Positions 1-8,277 of a DNA stretch of 64,000 bases are shown here, piece after piece. Below the pieces are notes generated by a model. The model made no database searches, had not been told where the DNA came from, and was given only the letters and a program-made list of their open reading frames with translations. The stretch is from an uncultured Prevotella sp. (lineage in GTDB: Bacteria > Bacteroidota > Bacteroidia > Bacteroidales > Bacteroidaceae), in contig CAMORS010000005.1 of assembly GCA_946624005.1 (NCBI GenBank), positions 1 through 64,000 of the forward strand. The letters are read 5' to 3'. The stretch's first letter is position 1. Every line of letters begins with the position of its first letter. A program made the position numbers and the translations under genes.

Positions 1-2
1 TC

Positions 3-713
3 TCCGTCCTCGACGGATGGTGGCTCGAAGGCTATCGCGAGGGTGCCGGATGGGCTCTCACCGAGAAGCGCACCTACCAGAACCAGGAGTATCAGGACCA
101 GCTCGACGCCGCTACCATCTACGGTCTGCTGGAGAACGAGATTATCCCGCTCTACTACGACAAGAACGAGAAGGGCTACAGCGAGGGCTGGATCAAGGTG
201 ATCAAGAACTCCATCGCCACCATCGCTCCCCACTACACCATGAAGCGTCAGCTCGACGACTACTACGAGAAGTTCTACAACAAGCAGGCCAAGCGCTTCC
301 ACATGTTGGAAGCCAACAACTACCAGAAGGCCAAGGAGATAGCCCACTGGAAGGAGACCGTCGCTGAGCGCTGGGACTCTATCCGCGTGGTGACGACCGA
401 GAACAACCTGCCTGCCGACGGACCTGAGAACGGTGTGGAGTACACCTTCAAGTTTGTCGTCGACGAGCAGGGTCTCAACGATGCCGTCGGCCTGGAGTTT
501 GTCAGCATCGCTACCGATAAGACTGGGCGCGACTACGTTCACGACATCCATCCCTTCGAGGTGGTGGCTCATGCCGGCAATCTCTACACCTTCGAGGCGA
601 AGTGTGTGGCACCGTCTGCCGGAACGTTCAAGACGGCTGTGCGTATGTATCCGAAGAACGCGCTGCTGCCCCACCGCCAGGACTTCGCCTACGTGAAGTG
701 GTTCAGCTATTAA
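3..713 (+). CDS. alpha-glucan (glycogen/starch) phosphorylase, C-terminal part
   Basis: The frame is open from the left edge of the window, so the gene is truncated there and about 236 codons remain. It begins with SVLDGWW and continues [10 protein letters not shown], which is the conserved glucan-binding/catalytic stretch of the bacterial/archaeal alpha-glucan phosphorylase group (GT35-like). This is followed by the long helical segment ([13 protein letters not shown]) and a beta-rich C-terminal extension ending in VKWFSY. Enzymes of this group release glucose-1-phosphate from intracellular alpha-1,4-glucans. The PLP-lysine region should lie close upstream or in the missing part, so activity cannot be judged here. 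The stop at 711-713 is followed by a palindrome (730-823) and a strong terminator (849-886). Family assignment rests on remembered motifs. Confidence 0.8.
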   Translation, partial: SVLDGWWLEGYREGAGWALTEKRTYQNQEYQDQLDAATIYGLLENEIIPLYYDKNEKGYSEGWIKVIKNSIATIAPHYTMKRQLDDYYEKFYNKQAKRFHMLEANNYQKAKEIAHWKETVAERWDSIRVVTTENNLPADGPENGVEYTFKFVVDEQGLNDAVGLEFVSIATDKTGRDYVHDIHPFEVVAHAGNLYTFEAKCVAPSAGTFKTAVRMYPKNALLPHRQDFAYVKWFSY

Positions 714-729
714 TAATATCTAATATTCT

Positions 730-823
730 GAACGCAGAGACGCAAAGACGCAGAGATTGAATAATCCTATCGGTAGACATACAGTGTTTTTATGAAGCTC
801 TGCGTCTCCGCGTCTTTGCGTTC
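730..823. repeat. dispersed palindrome, copy 1 (GACGCAAAGACGC type)
   Basis: Arms 730-755 and 798-823 are inverted repeats of 26 bp with 3 mismatches, separated by 42 nt. The same arms recur at 9318-9343/9378-9403 with an unrelated centre. Sequences of this type (ACGCAGAGACGC...CTCTGCGTCT) occur in many bacterial genomes as noncoding palindromes. Here it lies directly after a stop codon and before the terminator. Confidence 0.75.
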
Positions 824-848
824 AAAAAAAGAATAGTAACAACAAAAA

Positions 849-886
849 AGCCACCCCGTGCATGGTGTACGGGGTGGCTTTTTTTT
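849..886 (+). terminator. intrinsic terminator after the phosphorylase gene
   Basis: Perfect 11-bp stem AGCCACCCCGT / ACGGGGTGGCT (849-859 / 869-879) with a 9-nt loop, preceded by an A-run and followed by an uninterrupted T-run. It can therefore work in both directions. Confidence 0.9.
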
Positions 887-916
887 CGGTTCAGGGCGGT
901 AGCGCCCAGCCCGTTG

Positions 917-1455
917 CGCCAATGTAGGAGGGCACGATTCCTACCCGTTGCGCCAATGTAGGAGGGCACGCTTCCTAGCGTGACATCTGCCACGTTTTTG
1001 CCACTTATGCGCTGTTGCGACGCTGGGAAGCGTCGCCTCCTTAGTTACCACCTATGCTATTGTAGGAGGTCACGCTTCCTAGCGTGACACCTGCCACTGA
1101 TGCGCTGCTTATGAGCTGTTACGACGCTGGGAAGCGTCGCCTCCTAAGTTACCACTATGCGCTATTGTAGGAGGTCACGCTTCCTAGCGTGACACTTGCC
1201 ACGTATGCACTGCTTATGCGCTGTTGCGACGCTGGGAAGCGTCGCCTCCTAAGTTACCACTATGCGCTATTGTAGGAGGTCACGCTTCCCAGCGTGACAC
1301 CTGCCACGTATGCACTGCTTATGCGCCATTGTAGGAGGTCACGCTTCCCAGCGTGACATCTGCCACGTTTTTGCCACTTATGCGCTGTTGCGACGCTGGG
1401 AAAGGCAACGGGTAGGCGAGCGTAGCTCGGGAATGGCGTCGCCTCCTACGTTGCC
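917..1455. repeat. cluster of about ten short hairpin repeats
   Basis: Noncoding block. Two alternating hairpin types share the core ACGCT-TCCC-AGCGT. Type 1 is GTCACGCT...AGCGTGAC (966-984, 1069-1088, 1173-1192, 1279-1298, 1338-1357). Type 2 reads GCGACGCT-GGGA-AGCGTCGC on this strand (1017-1036, 1226-1245, and 1121-1140 with ACGACGCT as its first arm). They are separated by spacers such as TGCCACGTATGC and GTTACCACTATGCGC, and flanked by TAGGAGG or CCTCCTA. The last unit (1390-1446) is opened by a GAGCGTAGCTC hairpin. A related block is found reverse-complemented at 19472-19617. No convincing reading frame is present. Confidence 0.85.
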
Positions 1456-1489
1456 ACGCAGCCCCCCTTGGGGAGGCTGAACGTTTATA

Positions 1490-1787
1490 CCAGATAGGCA
1501 CACGGTCGGCAGGCTCACGATAGAGCTTGTCGCCAGGCTTCACGCCGAACAGATCGTACCATGCCTCGGTGTTCGACACCACACCGTTGACACGCTCTCG
1601 GGCCAGCGAGTGAGGATCGTTGCCAGCCAAAGTCGTCGGCTGGCCTGACAGTCAGGTCTTTCGCTTCGTCAATGGTCCACGCTCCGTTATCCACGGCTGA
1701 GGGCACTACGGGATTGTCACCGTCCGAACAGGCTGCGAACATGGCGGCCGACACGATGAACTACAAAGAGGCAGAAAGCCTTCTCAT
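1490..1787 (-). pseudogene. M13 metallopeptidase remnant (both ends only)
   Basis: Reading the minus strand from an ATG at 1785-1787, a signal sequence is broken by an in-frame TAG after eight codons. A lipobox-like MFAAC follows, then the M13 N-terminal motif region (IDEAKDLTVRPADDF). Directly after this, in another frame, comes the M13 C-terminus (NDPHSLARERVNG ... AWYDLFGVKPGDKLY ... VPIW). The zinc site HExxH and hundreds of residues between are gone, and the usual stop after the final W is lost by a one-base change of frame. The intact homologue at 11534-13564 shows the expected layout (SDPHSLGEWRVNG ... RLDLW). This is a decayed gene, not a short functional one. Confidence 0.8.
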
Positions 1788-1821
1788 TTGTTTTTTCGTA
1801 TTCCTATTATTTATTTCATAA

Positions 1822-4716
1822 TTATTGCCTGACGAAATCATTAGCCTTCAGCTCGACGATGCGGCCATAGGCAGAGAGCTGCTGCATGTCGAGCTTCTTC
1901 TTGTTGCCCACGACAACGGTGATGCGCGGCACGGGCTTGATCTCGGTTTTGAAAAACTGCTCCACATCGGCAGCTGTCAGGGGGGGGACGTTGCTGACAT
2001 ACACAGCGTTGCGGTCAGCTGTCCGCCCCTCGTTGAGTTGGTTGGCAATGACGACGCCAAGGCCACGGAAGGACGGGAAGCCGTTGCTGATGTTGCTGAC
2101 GACCTCTTTCTTGGCCACCTCGAGGTTGCGCTGGCGCATGGGCATCTCGGTGAGGAGTGTGTCGAGGACCGCCAGGGCCTGCATCGTCTTGTCGGCCTGC
2201 GTGCCGATATAGGTGGTGAAGCAGGAAGGACGCTTCTCGGGGGTGACGGAGAGCGAGCTGGCGGCTCCGGTGGAATAGGCCATGGAGCGGAACTCGCGAA
2301 TCTCCTGGAACATCAGCGACGACATGCCGCCGCCGAAATAGCGTGAGCAGAGAGCCAGCCGTGCCTGGTCGCTGGCAGAGGCAAAGGGGCGCAGTCCCTG
2401 ATAGGTGCGGATGATGGTCTGCCGAGCCGAGGGCATATCGTAGACATAGACAATGGGCTCGTCGTAGGTCTTCAGCGTCCTGACGGTCAGCGGCTGTGCA
2501 GTGGTGGCATTGCCGAGGGGCAACCAGTGGCTGACATCGCGTGCCACCTCGTCGGCCGACAGACGACCGCTATAGACGACATCGCAGGCATAGTGCTGCA
2601 CATCGCTGAAGAGCTGCAACAGGTCGTCGCCCTTCAGCTGGCTGAGCTCCTTGGCCGTCGTCTGCCGCAGATACTGCGAGGCATCGCCAAACTCGACCTT
2701 CTCCATGATGGCCTGCATCACCTCGTCGTTGCTCTTGAGCATGGCGCGACGCTCGGTCTTCATGCCGCTGATCATATCTTTACGCGCCTTCTCGTCGGTC
2801 TTGGCATGACGCATGAAGTGGGCCAGCAGCTGCAGCGTCGGCTGCAGGTTGCGGTCGAAGCCGTTGATGTTGAGCAGGAAGTAGTTCTTCGTTGCCTCGA
2901 TGTCGAGCGTCGCCCCTTGTTGCTGCAGAGCCTTGTTCAGCTGCTGCAGCGTCAGCGAGTCGGTACCCAACTGCCCGGCATACTCTGCCACAGCTTCGAG
3001 CCTCGGGTCGTCGAGGGTGCCGCGGTGGTACATGAGCGTCAGGTTGAAGATGTCATTGACGGGATTCGGTGTGACAAAGAGACGTGCCTTCGACGAGCCG
3101 TCGGGAGAAAGACTGACCATCGTGGCATCCTTCTCGAAATCGAGCAGGCGCACGGGACGCTCCTCGGCAGGCATCTGGCGCAGCTGCTGGGCATAGTGCG
3201 ACTCGGCATCGGCATGTTTCGGGCGAACCGGCTCGAAGCCCGGCTTCTCGATGACGTCTTTCTTGTACATGCCGAACTTCTTGACAAAGCGCACATACTG
3301 GTCGGTGAAATAGCGGTTGGCCACATCGGTGATGTCCTGCTTCGTGATTCGCTGGATACCCTCCACCTGACGGAGGTAGTCGTTCCACGAACGTCCTTGT
3401 GCGAAAACATCCACCATCATGGCAGCCCTGCCGTTGAGCGTCTCCAAAGCCATGCTCTCCTCGCGCTGCACCTCCATCTTCAGCATGTCGAGCTCGTGTT
3501 CAGAAAAGTCGCCACGCTTGAGTTTCTCCACCTGCTGCCAGCAAAGCTGCTCGGCCTTCTTCTTGCTGCCAAAGGGCAGTTTGGGAACAGATGCGAGGAT
3601 GAGTGTGCCGATGCCGTTGAGGGAGGCTCGCTCTACGATGCCAGCCAACATCTTGTGGTTGTTGACGAGCGAATCGATGAGACCTGTCTTGCCATCGTTG
3701 CTGAGCAGCTTGGCCGCCAGATCGAGTGCCGGGGCATCCGCTTCGATGTCGGTGGGAGCGCGGAAAGCCTTCGCCGTAATCTTGACGATGGGAAGGGGCA
3801 CCTTCAGTCCGACGGTACGGCGGTCGAGCTTTGGTGCCACGGCAACGTCTCGGTTGACGGTGCCACCAGGCAGCTGTCCGAAAGTGGGCTCAAGGAGCTG
3901 CAGCACCTCATCGGTGTTGAAGTCGCCGCAAAGGATGAGTCCCATGTTGCCTGCAACGTAGTATTTGCGATAGAAGGCTTCCATCTCGCTCATGCGCGGA
4001 TTCTTCAGGTTCTCGGTGCTGCCGATGATGGGATACTCGTAGGGTGTACCTTTGAAGATCTCGCTCATGCCATGCTCCAAGGCACCCATGAGCATATTGT
4101 CGGCCGAGCGGTTCTTCTCCTCGTAGACCGTCTCGAGCTCGCCTTGGAACAGGCGGTAGACGGGATGGACAAGACGGTGGCTGTTGAGCGTGAGCCACTG
4201 GCGCATGTACTGGGGCGAGAAGGTATTATAATAATAGGTATAGTCGTAGCTCGTCCCGGCATTGAGTCCTGTCCCGCCGAATTCAGCGATGAGGCGGTCG
4301 TATTCGTTGGGGATGGCATACTCGCCGGCACGGATGCTCAGACGGTTGATGTTACGCTGGATGGCCTTGCGGATGGCTTCATCGCTCGTCTGTGCCAACA
4401 GCTCGTACTGGGCGGCGATGCTGTCAAGGTAGACCTTCTCAGCCTGATAGTCGACGGTGCCGATGGAGTCGGTGCCCTTGAACATGATATGCTCGAAATA
4501 GTGAGCGATGCCCGTATTGGGACAGTCGCGGGCTCCAGCTTTCACCACGACGGCACCATAGACCTTGGGCTGTGTGTGGTCTTCGTTGAGCCACACCTTC
4601 AGGCCGTTTTTCAGCACCACCTCCGTGACACGGAGCGACTCCGGGAACTGTGCCCGCAGGCCTCCCGCCACGAGCAGCAATGCCGAGAGCAGAATGATTC
4701 GATGGTTTGTTTTCAT
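1822..4716 (-). CDS. M16 family zinc peptidase (pitrilysin/insulinase type), exported
   Basis: 964 residues, the full double-length M16 form with two halves. A signal peptide covers about residues 1-22. The inverted zinc motif HxxEH is visible as H72-Y-F-E75-H76 in AHYFEHIMFKGTD, and the downstream acidic stretch ETVYEEKNRSADN carries the third zinc ligand typical of the family. The second half contains the RxxxYG-like region of the inactive partner domain (FRSMAYSTGAASS). Such periplasmic or surface proteases degrade peptides. The gene lies 55 bp after pyrH on the same strand and may be co-transcribed with it. The start at 4716 is followed immediately by a good signal peptide. A long open frame on the opposite strand is a composition artefact. 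Confidence 0.92.
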   Translation of the reverse strand: MKTNHRIILLSALLLVAGGLRAQFPESLRVTEVVLKNGLKVWLNEDHTQPKVYGAVVVKAGARDCPNTGIAHYFEHIMFKGTDSIGTVDYQAEKVYLDSIAAQYELLAQTSDEAIRKAIQRNINRLSIRAGEYAIPNEYDRLIAEFGGTGLNAGTSYDYTYYYNTFSPQYMRQWLTLNSHRLVHPVYRLFQGELETVYEEKNRSADNMLMGALEHGMSEIFKGTPYEYPIIGSTENLKNPRMSEMEAFYRKYYVAGNMGLILCGDFNTDEVLQLLEPTFGQLPGGTVNRDVAVAPKLDRRTVGLKVPLPIVKITAKAFRAPTDIEADAPALDLAAKLLSNDGKTGLIDSLVNNHKMLAGIVERASLNGIGTLILASVPKLPFGSKKKAEQLCWQQVEKLKRGDFSEHELDMLKMEVQREESMALETLNGRAAMMVDVFAQGRSWNDYLRQVEGIQRITKQDITDVANRYFTDQYVRFVKKFGMYKKDVIEKPGFEPVRPKHADAESHYAQQLRQMPAEERPVRLLDFEKDATMVSLSPDGSSKARLFVTPNPVNDIFNLTLMYHRGTLDDPRLEAVAEYAGQLGTDSLTLQQLNKALQQQGATLDIEATKNYFLLNINGFDRNLQPTLQLLAHFMRHAKTDEKARKDMISGMKTERRAMLKSNDEVMQAIMEKVEFGDASQYLRQTTAKELSQLKGDDLLQLFSDVQHYACDVVYSGRLSADEVARDVSHWLPLGNATTAQPLTVRTLKTYDEPIVYVYDMPSARQTIIRTYQGLRPFASASDQARLALCSRYFGGGMSSLMFQEIREFRSMAYSTGAASSLSVTPEKRPSCFTTYIGTQADKTMQALAVLDTLLTEMPMRQRNLEVAKKEVVSNISNGFPSFRGLGVVIANQLNEGRTADRNAVYVSNVPPLTAADVEQFFKTEIKPVPRITVVVGNKKKLDMQQLSAYGRIVELKANDFVRQ

Positions 4717-4771
4717 CTTTCTTCCGGTTTTTGTTTACGCATCCAAAAGACATCGAGGAAAGCAGCTACCG

Positions 4772-5482
4772 TCAGGCGTGGACGAGCGTGCCGATGTCTT
4801 CGCCTTCGATGACCTTCTTCAGATTGCCCACGATGTCCATATTGAAGACGTAGATGGGCAGATGGTTGTCGTTGCACATGACGATGGCCGAGAGATCCAT
4901 GACCTTGAGGTTGCGTGCGAGCACCTCGCTGTAGGTGATGTCGCTGAACTTCGTGGCTGTGGGGTCTTTCTCAGGGTCGGCCGTGTAAACACCGTCAACG
5001 CGTGTGCCCTTGAGCATCACGTCGGCCTCTATCTCGACACCACGCAGCGAAGAGCCCGTGTCGGTGGTGAAATAGGGCGACCCCGTTCCGGCAGAGAAGA
5101 TGCAGACATAGCCTTGCTGCATGTAGTCGATGGCCTTCCATTTTGAATAGAACTCGCCCACAGGCTCCATGCGGATAGCCGTGAGCACCTTGTTCTTTAC
5201 GCCTACGGCATCGAGGCCACTGCTCAGCGCCAGCGAGTTGATGACGGTGGCCATCATGCCCATCTGGTCGCCCTTGACGCGGTCGAAACCCTTCTGTGCG
5301 CCACTGAGTCCGCGGAAGATGTTTCCGCCGCCGATGACAATGCCTATCTCGACACCCATGTCGTGAATCTCCTTGATCTGACGAGCGTAGTCAGACAGAC
5401 GCTCTGCATCGATACCAAACTTGCCTCCAGCGGCCAGACTTTCGCCGCTGAGCTTCAATAGAATTCTCTTAAATCTTGCCAT
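4772..5482 (-). CDS. pyrH: UMP kinase
   Basis: 236 residues, the normal length for the bacterial amino-acid-kinase-fold UMP kinase. It begins with RILLKLSGESL (ATP phosphate-binding loop), then VIGGGNIFRG, the DQMGMMATVINSLAL helix, and TGSPYFTTDTG near the acceptor site. It phosphorylates UMP to UDP in pyrimidine nucleotide synthesis and acts as a cytoplasmic hexamer. The start codon at 5480-5482 gives the canonical N-terminus MARFKRILLKLSGE. The upstream gene birA ends 83 bp away. That gap holds small AT-rich repeats (ATTACGATATTACGAT) and no clear promoter. Confidence 0.96.
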   Translation of the reverse strand: MARFKRILLKLSGESLAAGGKFGIDAERLSDYARQIKEIHDMGVEIGIVIGGGNIFRGLSGAQKGFDRVKGDQMGMMATVINSLALSSGLDAVGVKNKVLTAIRMEPVGEFYSKWKAIDYMQQGYVCIFSAGTGSPYFTTDTGSSLRGVEIEADVMLKGTRVDGVYTADPEKDPTATKFSDITYSEVLARNLKVMDLSAIVMCNDNHLPIYVFNMDIVGNLKKVIEGEDIGTLVHA

Positions 5483-5565
5483 GATTTTTGTTTTTTTTCG
5501 TTAGGTTGCTATTCTTTGATTTTTTCTAAATTTCAGTATTGCGGTATTACGATATTACGATGTCT

Positions 5566-6306
5566 CTAATCAAGAACAAACTGAATCTCCTTGAATGCGA
5601 ATGCAAGATGCTCCTTGCTGTCGGCAGAGGATAGCAGCAGGTGCCCGTCGTCGCTGACATCATCGAGGCGGAGCATGCGTCGCTCTCCGTTGGGCAGCCG
5701 GTAGGGATGAATCTCACCGCGACGATAGAGGGCGCTGCGATATTCGTCGCGAATGACCTCTGCCCCTCCATCGGCTGCCTGGCTGACCAGCTCGTCGGTC
5801 TTTTCGGCCACACGATAAAGGATTGCCTCGCGGTCTATCTCATGTCCCAGTATCTGACAAAGCGACACGGGGTTGGGTGCATCGCTGCGGAACACTTGCT
5901 GGTTGACGTTGATGCCGGTGCCGATGATGCAGGTCTTGATGTGCTGTGCTTCGAGCGTTGCTTCAATGAGCGTTCCGCAGAGCTTGCGATCGCGCCAATA
6001 GATGTCGTTGGGCCACTTCACGCGAACATCATCTATATATTGTGACAGCGTGCGCTTCAAGGCTACGGCATGCGCCATCGAGAGGATGAACTGGTCGCGA
6101 GCGGCAATATGCTGCGGCCGCACCATGATGCTGAAGGTAAGGTTCTTGCCCGGCTCACTCTCCCACGAGTTGGTGCCACAGCCTTTGCCTGCCGTCTGGA
6201 AATCGGTCCACACGACAAGCGTCTCTCCCTGACAGTCGGCCGCCACCTGTTTGATATAGCTGTTGGTGGAGTCCGTCTCGTTCACAAAAACCATCTTCAT
6301 GCCCAA
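5566..6306 (-). CDS. birA: biotin--[acetyl-CoA-carboxylase] ligase (short form)
   Basis: 246 residues containing only the catalytic BPL/LPL domain plus a small C-terminal domain. There is no N-terminal DNA-binding winged helix, so it should attach biotin without acting as a repressor. Visible motifs are the biotin-binding loop TAGKGCGTNSWESEPGKNL (in place of GRGRRG), the strand VKWPNDIYW with the KWPND signature, and GTGINVN. It transfers biotin to the carrier lysine of acetyl-CoA or pyruvate/oxaloacetate carboxylases. It begins 32 bp after the cca stop, within which a 7-bp repeat array begins. The start MGMKMVFVNETDSTNS is chosen because the conserved DSTN follows at once. Confidence 0.93.
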   Translation of the reverse strand: MGMKMVFVNETDSTNSYIKQVAADCQGETLVVWTDFQTAGKGCGTNSWESEPGKNLTFSIMVRPQHIAARDQFILSMAHAVALKRTLSQYIDDVRVKWPNDIYWRDRKLCGTLIEATLEAQHIKTCIIGTGINVNQQVFRSDAPNPVSLCQILGHEIDREAILYRVAEKTDELVSQAADGGAEVIRDEYRSALYRRGEIHPYRLPNGERRMLRLDDVSDDGHLLLSSADSKEHLAFAFKEIQFVLD

Positions 6307-6374
6307 TTATCAATTATCAATTATCAATTATCCATTATCAATTGTCAATTATCAATTGTCCATTATCAATTATC
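6305..6374. repeat. 7-bp tandem array (AATTATC x10)
   Basis: Ten consecutive heptamers of AATTATC with variants CATTATC and AATTGTC. The array spans the gap between cca and birA and encodes the last residues of Cca (IIDNGQLIIDN). Related 7-bp arrays of different sequence occur at 24530, 26210, 46907 and 58528. Confidence 0.9.
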
Positions 6375-7798
6375 ATCATTTCCTTCGCTTTCTGCAGGAG
6401 CAACTCCATGAGCGGTTCGCGCTCGTTGGGTACGCGGTTGTCGAGCACCGCATCTTTCAGGAACTGTTTCAGTTCGCCCACCTCGCGTGAGGGCTTCAGA
6501 TGGAACATCTCCATGATCTCGTTGCCGTCGATGACGGGCTGCAGCAGGCGCTTATAGTCCTTCTCCTTCAGGTCGGTCAGCTTCTCGCGGACCATGCGGA
6601 AGTTCTCGCGGAAGTGCTTCTTACGCACCTCGTTCTTGCTCGTGATGTCCGCCTCGCAGAGCGTCATCAGGTCGTCGATGTCGTCGCCGGCATCGTTCAT
6701 CAGTCGTCTGACGGCACTATCGGTGACCTCCTCGTCGGCAATGGCGATGGGTCGCATGTGCAAGTCGACGAGTTTCTGCACGTATTTCATCTTGGCATCA
6801 AGAGGCTGCTTCAGACGTCGGAAGATTTCTGGCACCATCTTCGCTCCGATGAAGTTATGGTTATGGAAGGTCCAGCCAGCGAGGTTGTCCCAACGTTTGC
6901 TCTTCGGCTTCCCGATGTCGTGAAGCAAGGCAGCCCAGCGAAGCCAGAGGGAAGCCGAGAGGGGAGCCTGCACGACATTCTCCAGCACCTCGAGGGTGTG
7001 GTAGAAGTTGTTCTTATGCGCCCTGCCGTTGCGTGTCTCCACGATGTCGAGGGCTGCAAGCTCGGGGAGGATTATCTGGAGCAGTCCGCAGCGGTGGAGG
7101 TCCATCCATCCCTTACTGGGATGAGGGGCCATCATCATCTTGTTCAGCTCTTCGGCGATGCGTTCTCCACTGACTATCTTGATGCGTTCGGCGTTGCGCG
7201 AGAGTGCCTCGAAGGTCTCCTCCTCGATAAAGAAGTTGAGCTGCGTGGCAAAGCGGATGCAACGGAGCATGCGCAGGGGGTCGTCGCTGAAGGTGATATC
7301 AGGGTCGAGGGGTGTGCGGATGATGCCATCCTCCAGGTCGTAGAGTCCGTCGAAAGGATCGACCAGCTGGCCAAAGCGGTCGTTGTTCAGACAGATGGCC
7401 ATGGCGTTGATGGTGAAGTCGCGACGGTTCTGGTCGTCGGCCAAGGTGCCGTCTTCTACGACTGGTTTGCGCGAGTCGTGGCTGTAGCTCTCGCGACGGG
7501 CACCGACAAATTCAAGTTCTATATTTTCGCCCACCTTCACCTGTGCCGTACCGAAGTTCTTGAAAACGGAGAGGTGAGCCTTGCGACCGAATTTTTTTTT
7601 CACCTCTTTGGCCAAAGCGATGCCACTGCCCACAACAACCACGTCGATGTCGTTCGACGGCCGTTCGAGGAATATGTCGCGCACGTAGCCACCTACCACA
7701 TAACATTCGAGCCCCAAGTGGTCGGCAGCATCGCCTATCAGATGAAAGATATCATTATCGAGTATTTCTGCCAGTTCGGCATCCGAGTATAATTTCAT
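6338..7798 (-). CDS. cca: CCA tRNA nucleotidyltransferase / poly(A) polymerase family with HD domain
   Basis: 486 residues from the chosen start MKLYSDAELAEIL. The open frame extends 31 codons further upstream, but that stretch is AT-rich and overlaps the divergent promoter region. The nucleotidyltransferase head shows GGYVRDIFL and the metal-binding DIDVVVVG, then RRDFTINAMA. The middle carries the tRNA-binding neck. An HD hydrolase domain follows with LHDIGKPKSKRWD and HNHNFIGAKM. The product adds or repairs the CCA end of tRNAs. The extreme C-terminus (MMIIDNGQLIIDN) is encoded by the heptamer array and is probably not a conserved part of the enzyme. The gene is divergent from xseB. Confidence 0.92.
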   Translation of the reverse strand: MKLYSDAELAEILDNDIFHLIGDAADHLGLECYVVGGYVRDIFLERPSNDIDVVVVGSGIALAKEVKKKFGRKAHLSVFKNFGTAQVKVGENIELEFVGARRESYSHDSRKPVVEDGTLADDQNRRDFTINAMAICLNNDRFGQLVDPFDGLYDLEDGIIRTPLDPDITFSDDPLRMLRCIRFATQLNFFIEEETFEALSRNAERIKIVSGERIAEELNKMMMAPHPSKGWMDLHRCGLLQIILPELAALDIVETRNGRAHKNNFYHTLEVLENVVQAPLSASLWLRWAALLHDIGKPKSKRWDNLAGWTFHNHNFIGAKMVPEIFRRLKQPLDAKMKYVQKLVDLHMRPIAIADEEVTDSAVRRLMNDAGDDIDDLMTLCEADITSKNEVRKKHFRENFRMVREKLTDLKEKDYKRLLQPVIDGNEIMEMFHLKPSREVGELKQFLKDAVLDNRVPNEREPLMELLLQKAKEMMIIDNGQLIIDN

Positions 7799-7874
7799 GA
7801 TTTCTCTGCTATAATCAGGAATAATGTTTTCAAATGCAAAGTTAGCTATTATTTTCAAAAAAAGTAGGAAAACG

Positions 7875-7906
7875 TTTGGAAGTTTCAGCATTATTGACTA
7901 ATTTTG
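7875..7906 (+). promoter_or_regulatory. Bacteroidetes-type promoter for xseB
   Basis: TTTG at 7875-7878 and TAATTTTG at 7899-7906 with 20 bp between them match the TTTG / TAnnTTTG consensus. The -7 box lies 27 bp upstream of the chosen xseB start at 7934, which argues against the in-frame ATG at 7904. Confidence 0.75.
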
Positions 7907-7933
7907 CAATACATTACAGAAAAAACATCGATT

Positions 7934-8134
7934 ATGGAGAATGCAATGAAATATGAAGAGGCGCTCAAGGAACTGGAGCAGATTGTGCGCCAGATGGAGA
8001 ACAACGAGCTGGACATCGACCAGATGGGCGACCGGCTGAAGCGTGCACAACAGCTCATCCGACTCTGCAAGGATCGCCTGACAAAAACCGACGAAGAAAT
8101 AAAGACCATCCTGGCTCAAGACAGCAACGCATGA
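7934..8134 (+). CDS. xseB: exodeoxyribonuclease VII small subunit
   Basis: 66 residues from MENAMKYEEALKELEQIV, the typical N-terminal helix of XseB, followed by a second helix (DIDQMGDRLKRAQQLIRLCKDRL) and a short tail. Small subunits bind the large subunit XseA and form the nuclease that degrades single-stranded DNA from either end. xseA is often next door in other bacteria but is not in this window. The earlier ATG at 7904 lies inside the -7 box, so it is not used here. Confidence 0.92.
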   Translation: MENAMKYEEALKELEQIVRQMENNELDIDQMGDRLKRAQQLIRLCKDRLTKTDEEIKTILAQDSNA

Positions 8135-8209
8135 GGACGGACATTTCATGGTTTCAAAGCACAAGAAGAGAGGCTACTGCATATTTCATGTAATTTAACT
8201 ATCAAAATA

Positions 8210-8240
8210 TTGGTAGGTTCGAAAAAACTTCGTACTTTTG
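8210..8240 (+). promoter_or_regulatory. probable promoter for ilvE
   Basis: TACTTTTG at 8233-8240 fits TAnnTTTG. A weaker -33 match, TTGG, lies at 8210-8213. The ilvE ATG follows 37 bp downstream. Confidence 0.6.
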
Positions 8241-8277
8241 CACGGATTTTATTAACATCAACAAATAGTTTTAAATC

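Noticed and set aside
917..1455. Hairpin cluster as a tandem array of terminators or as an integron-like attC array
   Set aside because: No T-runs follow the hairpins and there is no integrase or cassette gene. Stems alternate in orientation with fixed spacers, which fits REP-like elements better.
2527..4812. Long open frame on the plus strand opposite the M16 peptidase gene (761 codons)
   Set aside because: It is a mirror of the real gene caused by strong third-position bias. The product has no signal, motif or family resemblance, while the minus strand encodes a clear M16 enzyme. The same holds for the long antisense frames opposite cca, the M13 gene, the 7TM-HD gene, the SusC gene and the gene at 39407.
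8210..8240. Possible tRNA suggested by GGTTCGAA near 8216
   Set aside because: No acceptor or anticodon stems can be formed around it; it belongs to the ilvE promoter region. No tRNA was found elsewhere in the window.
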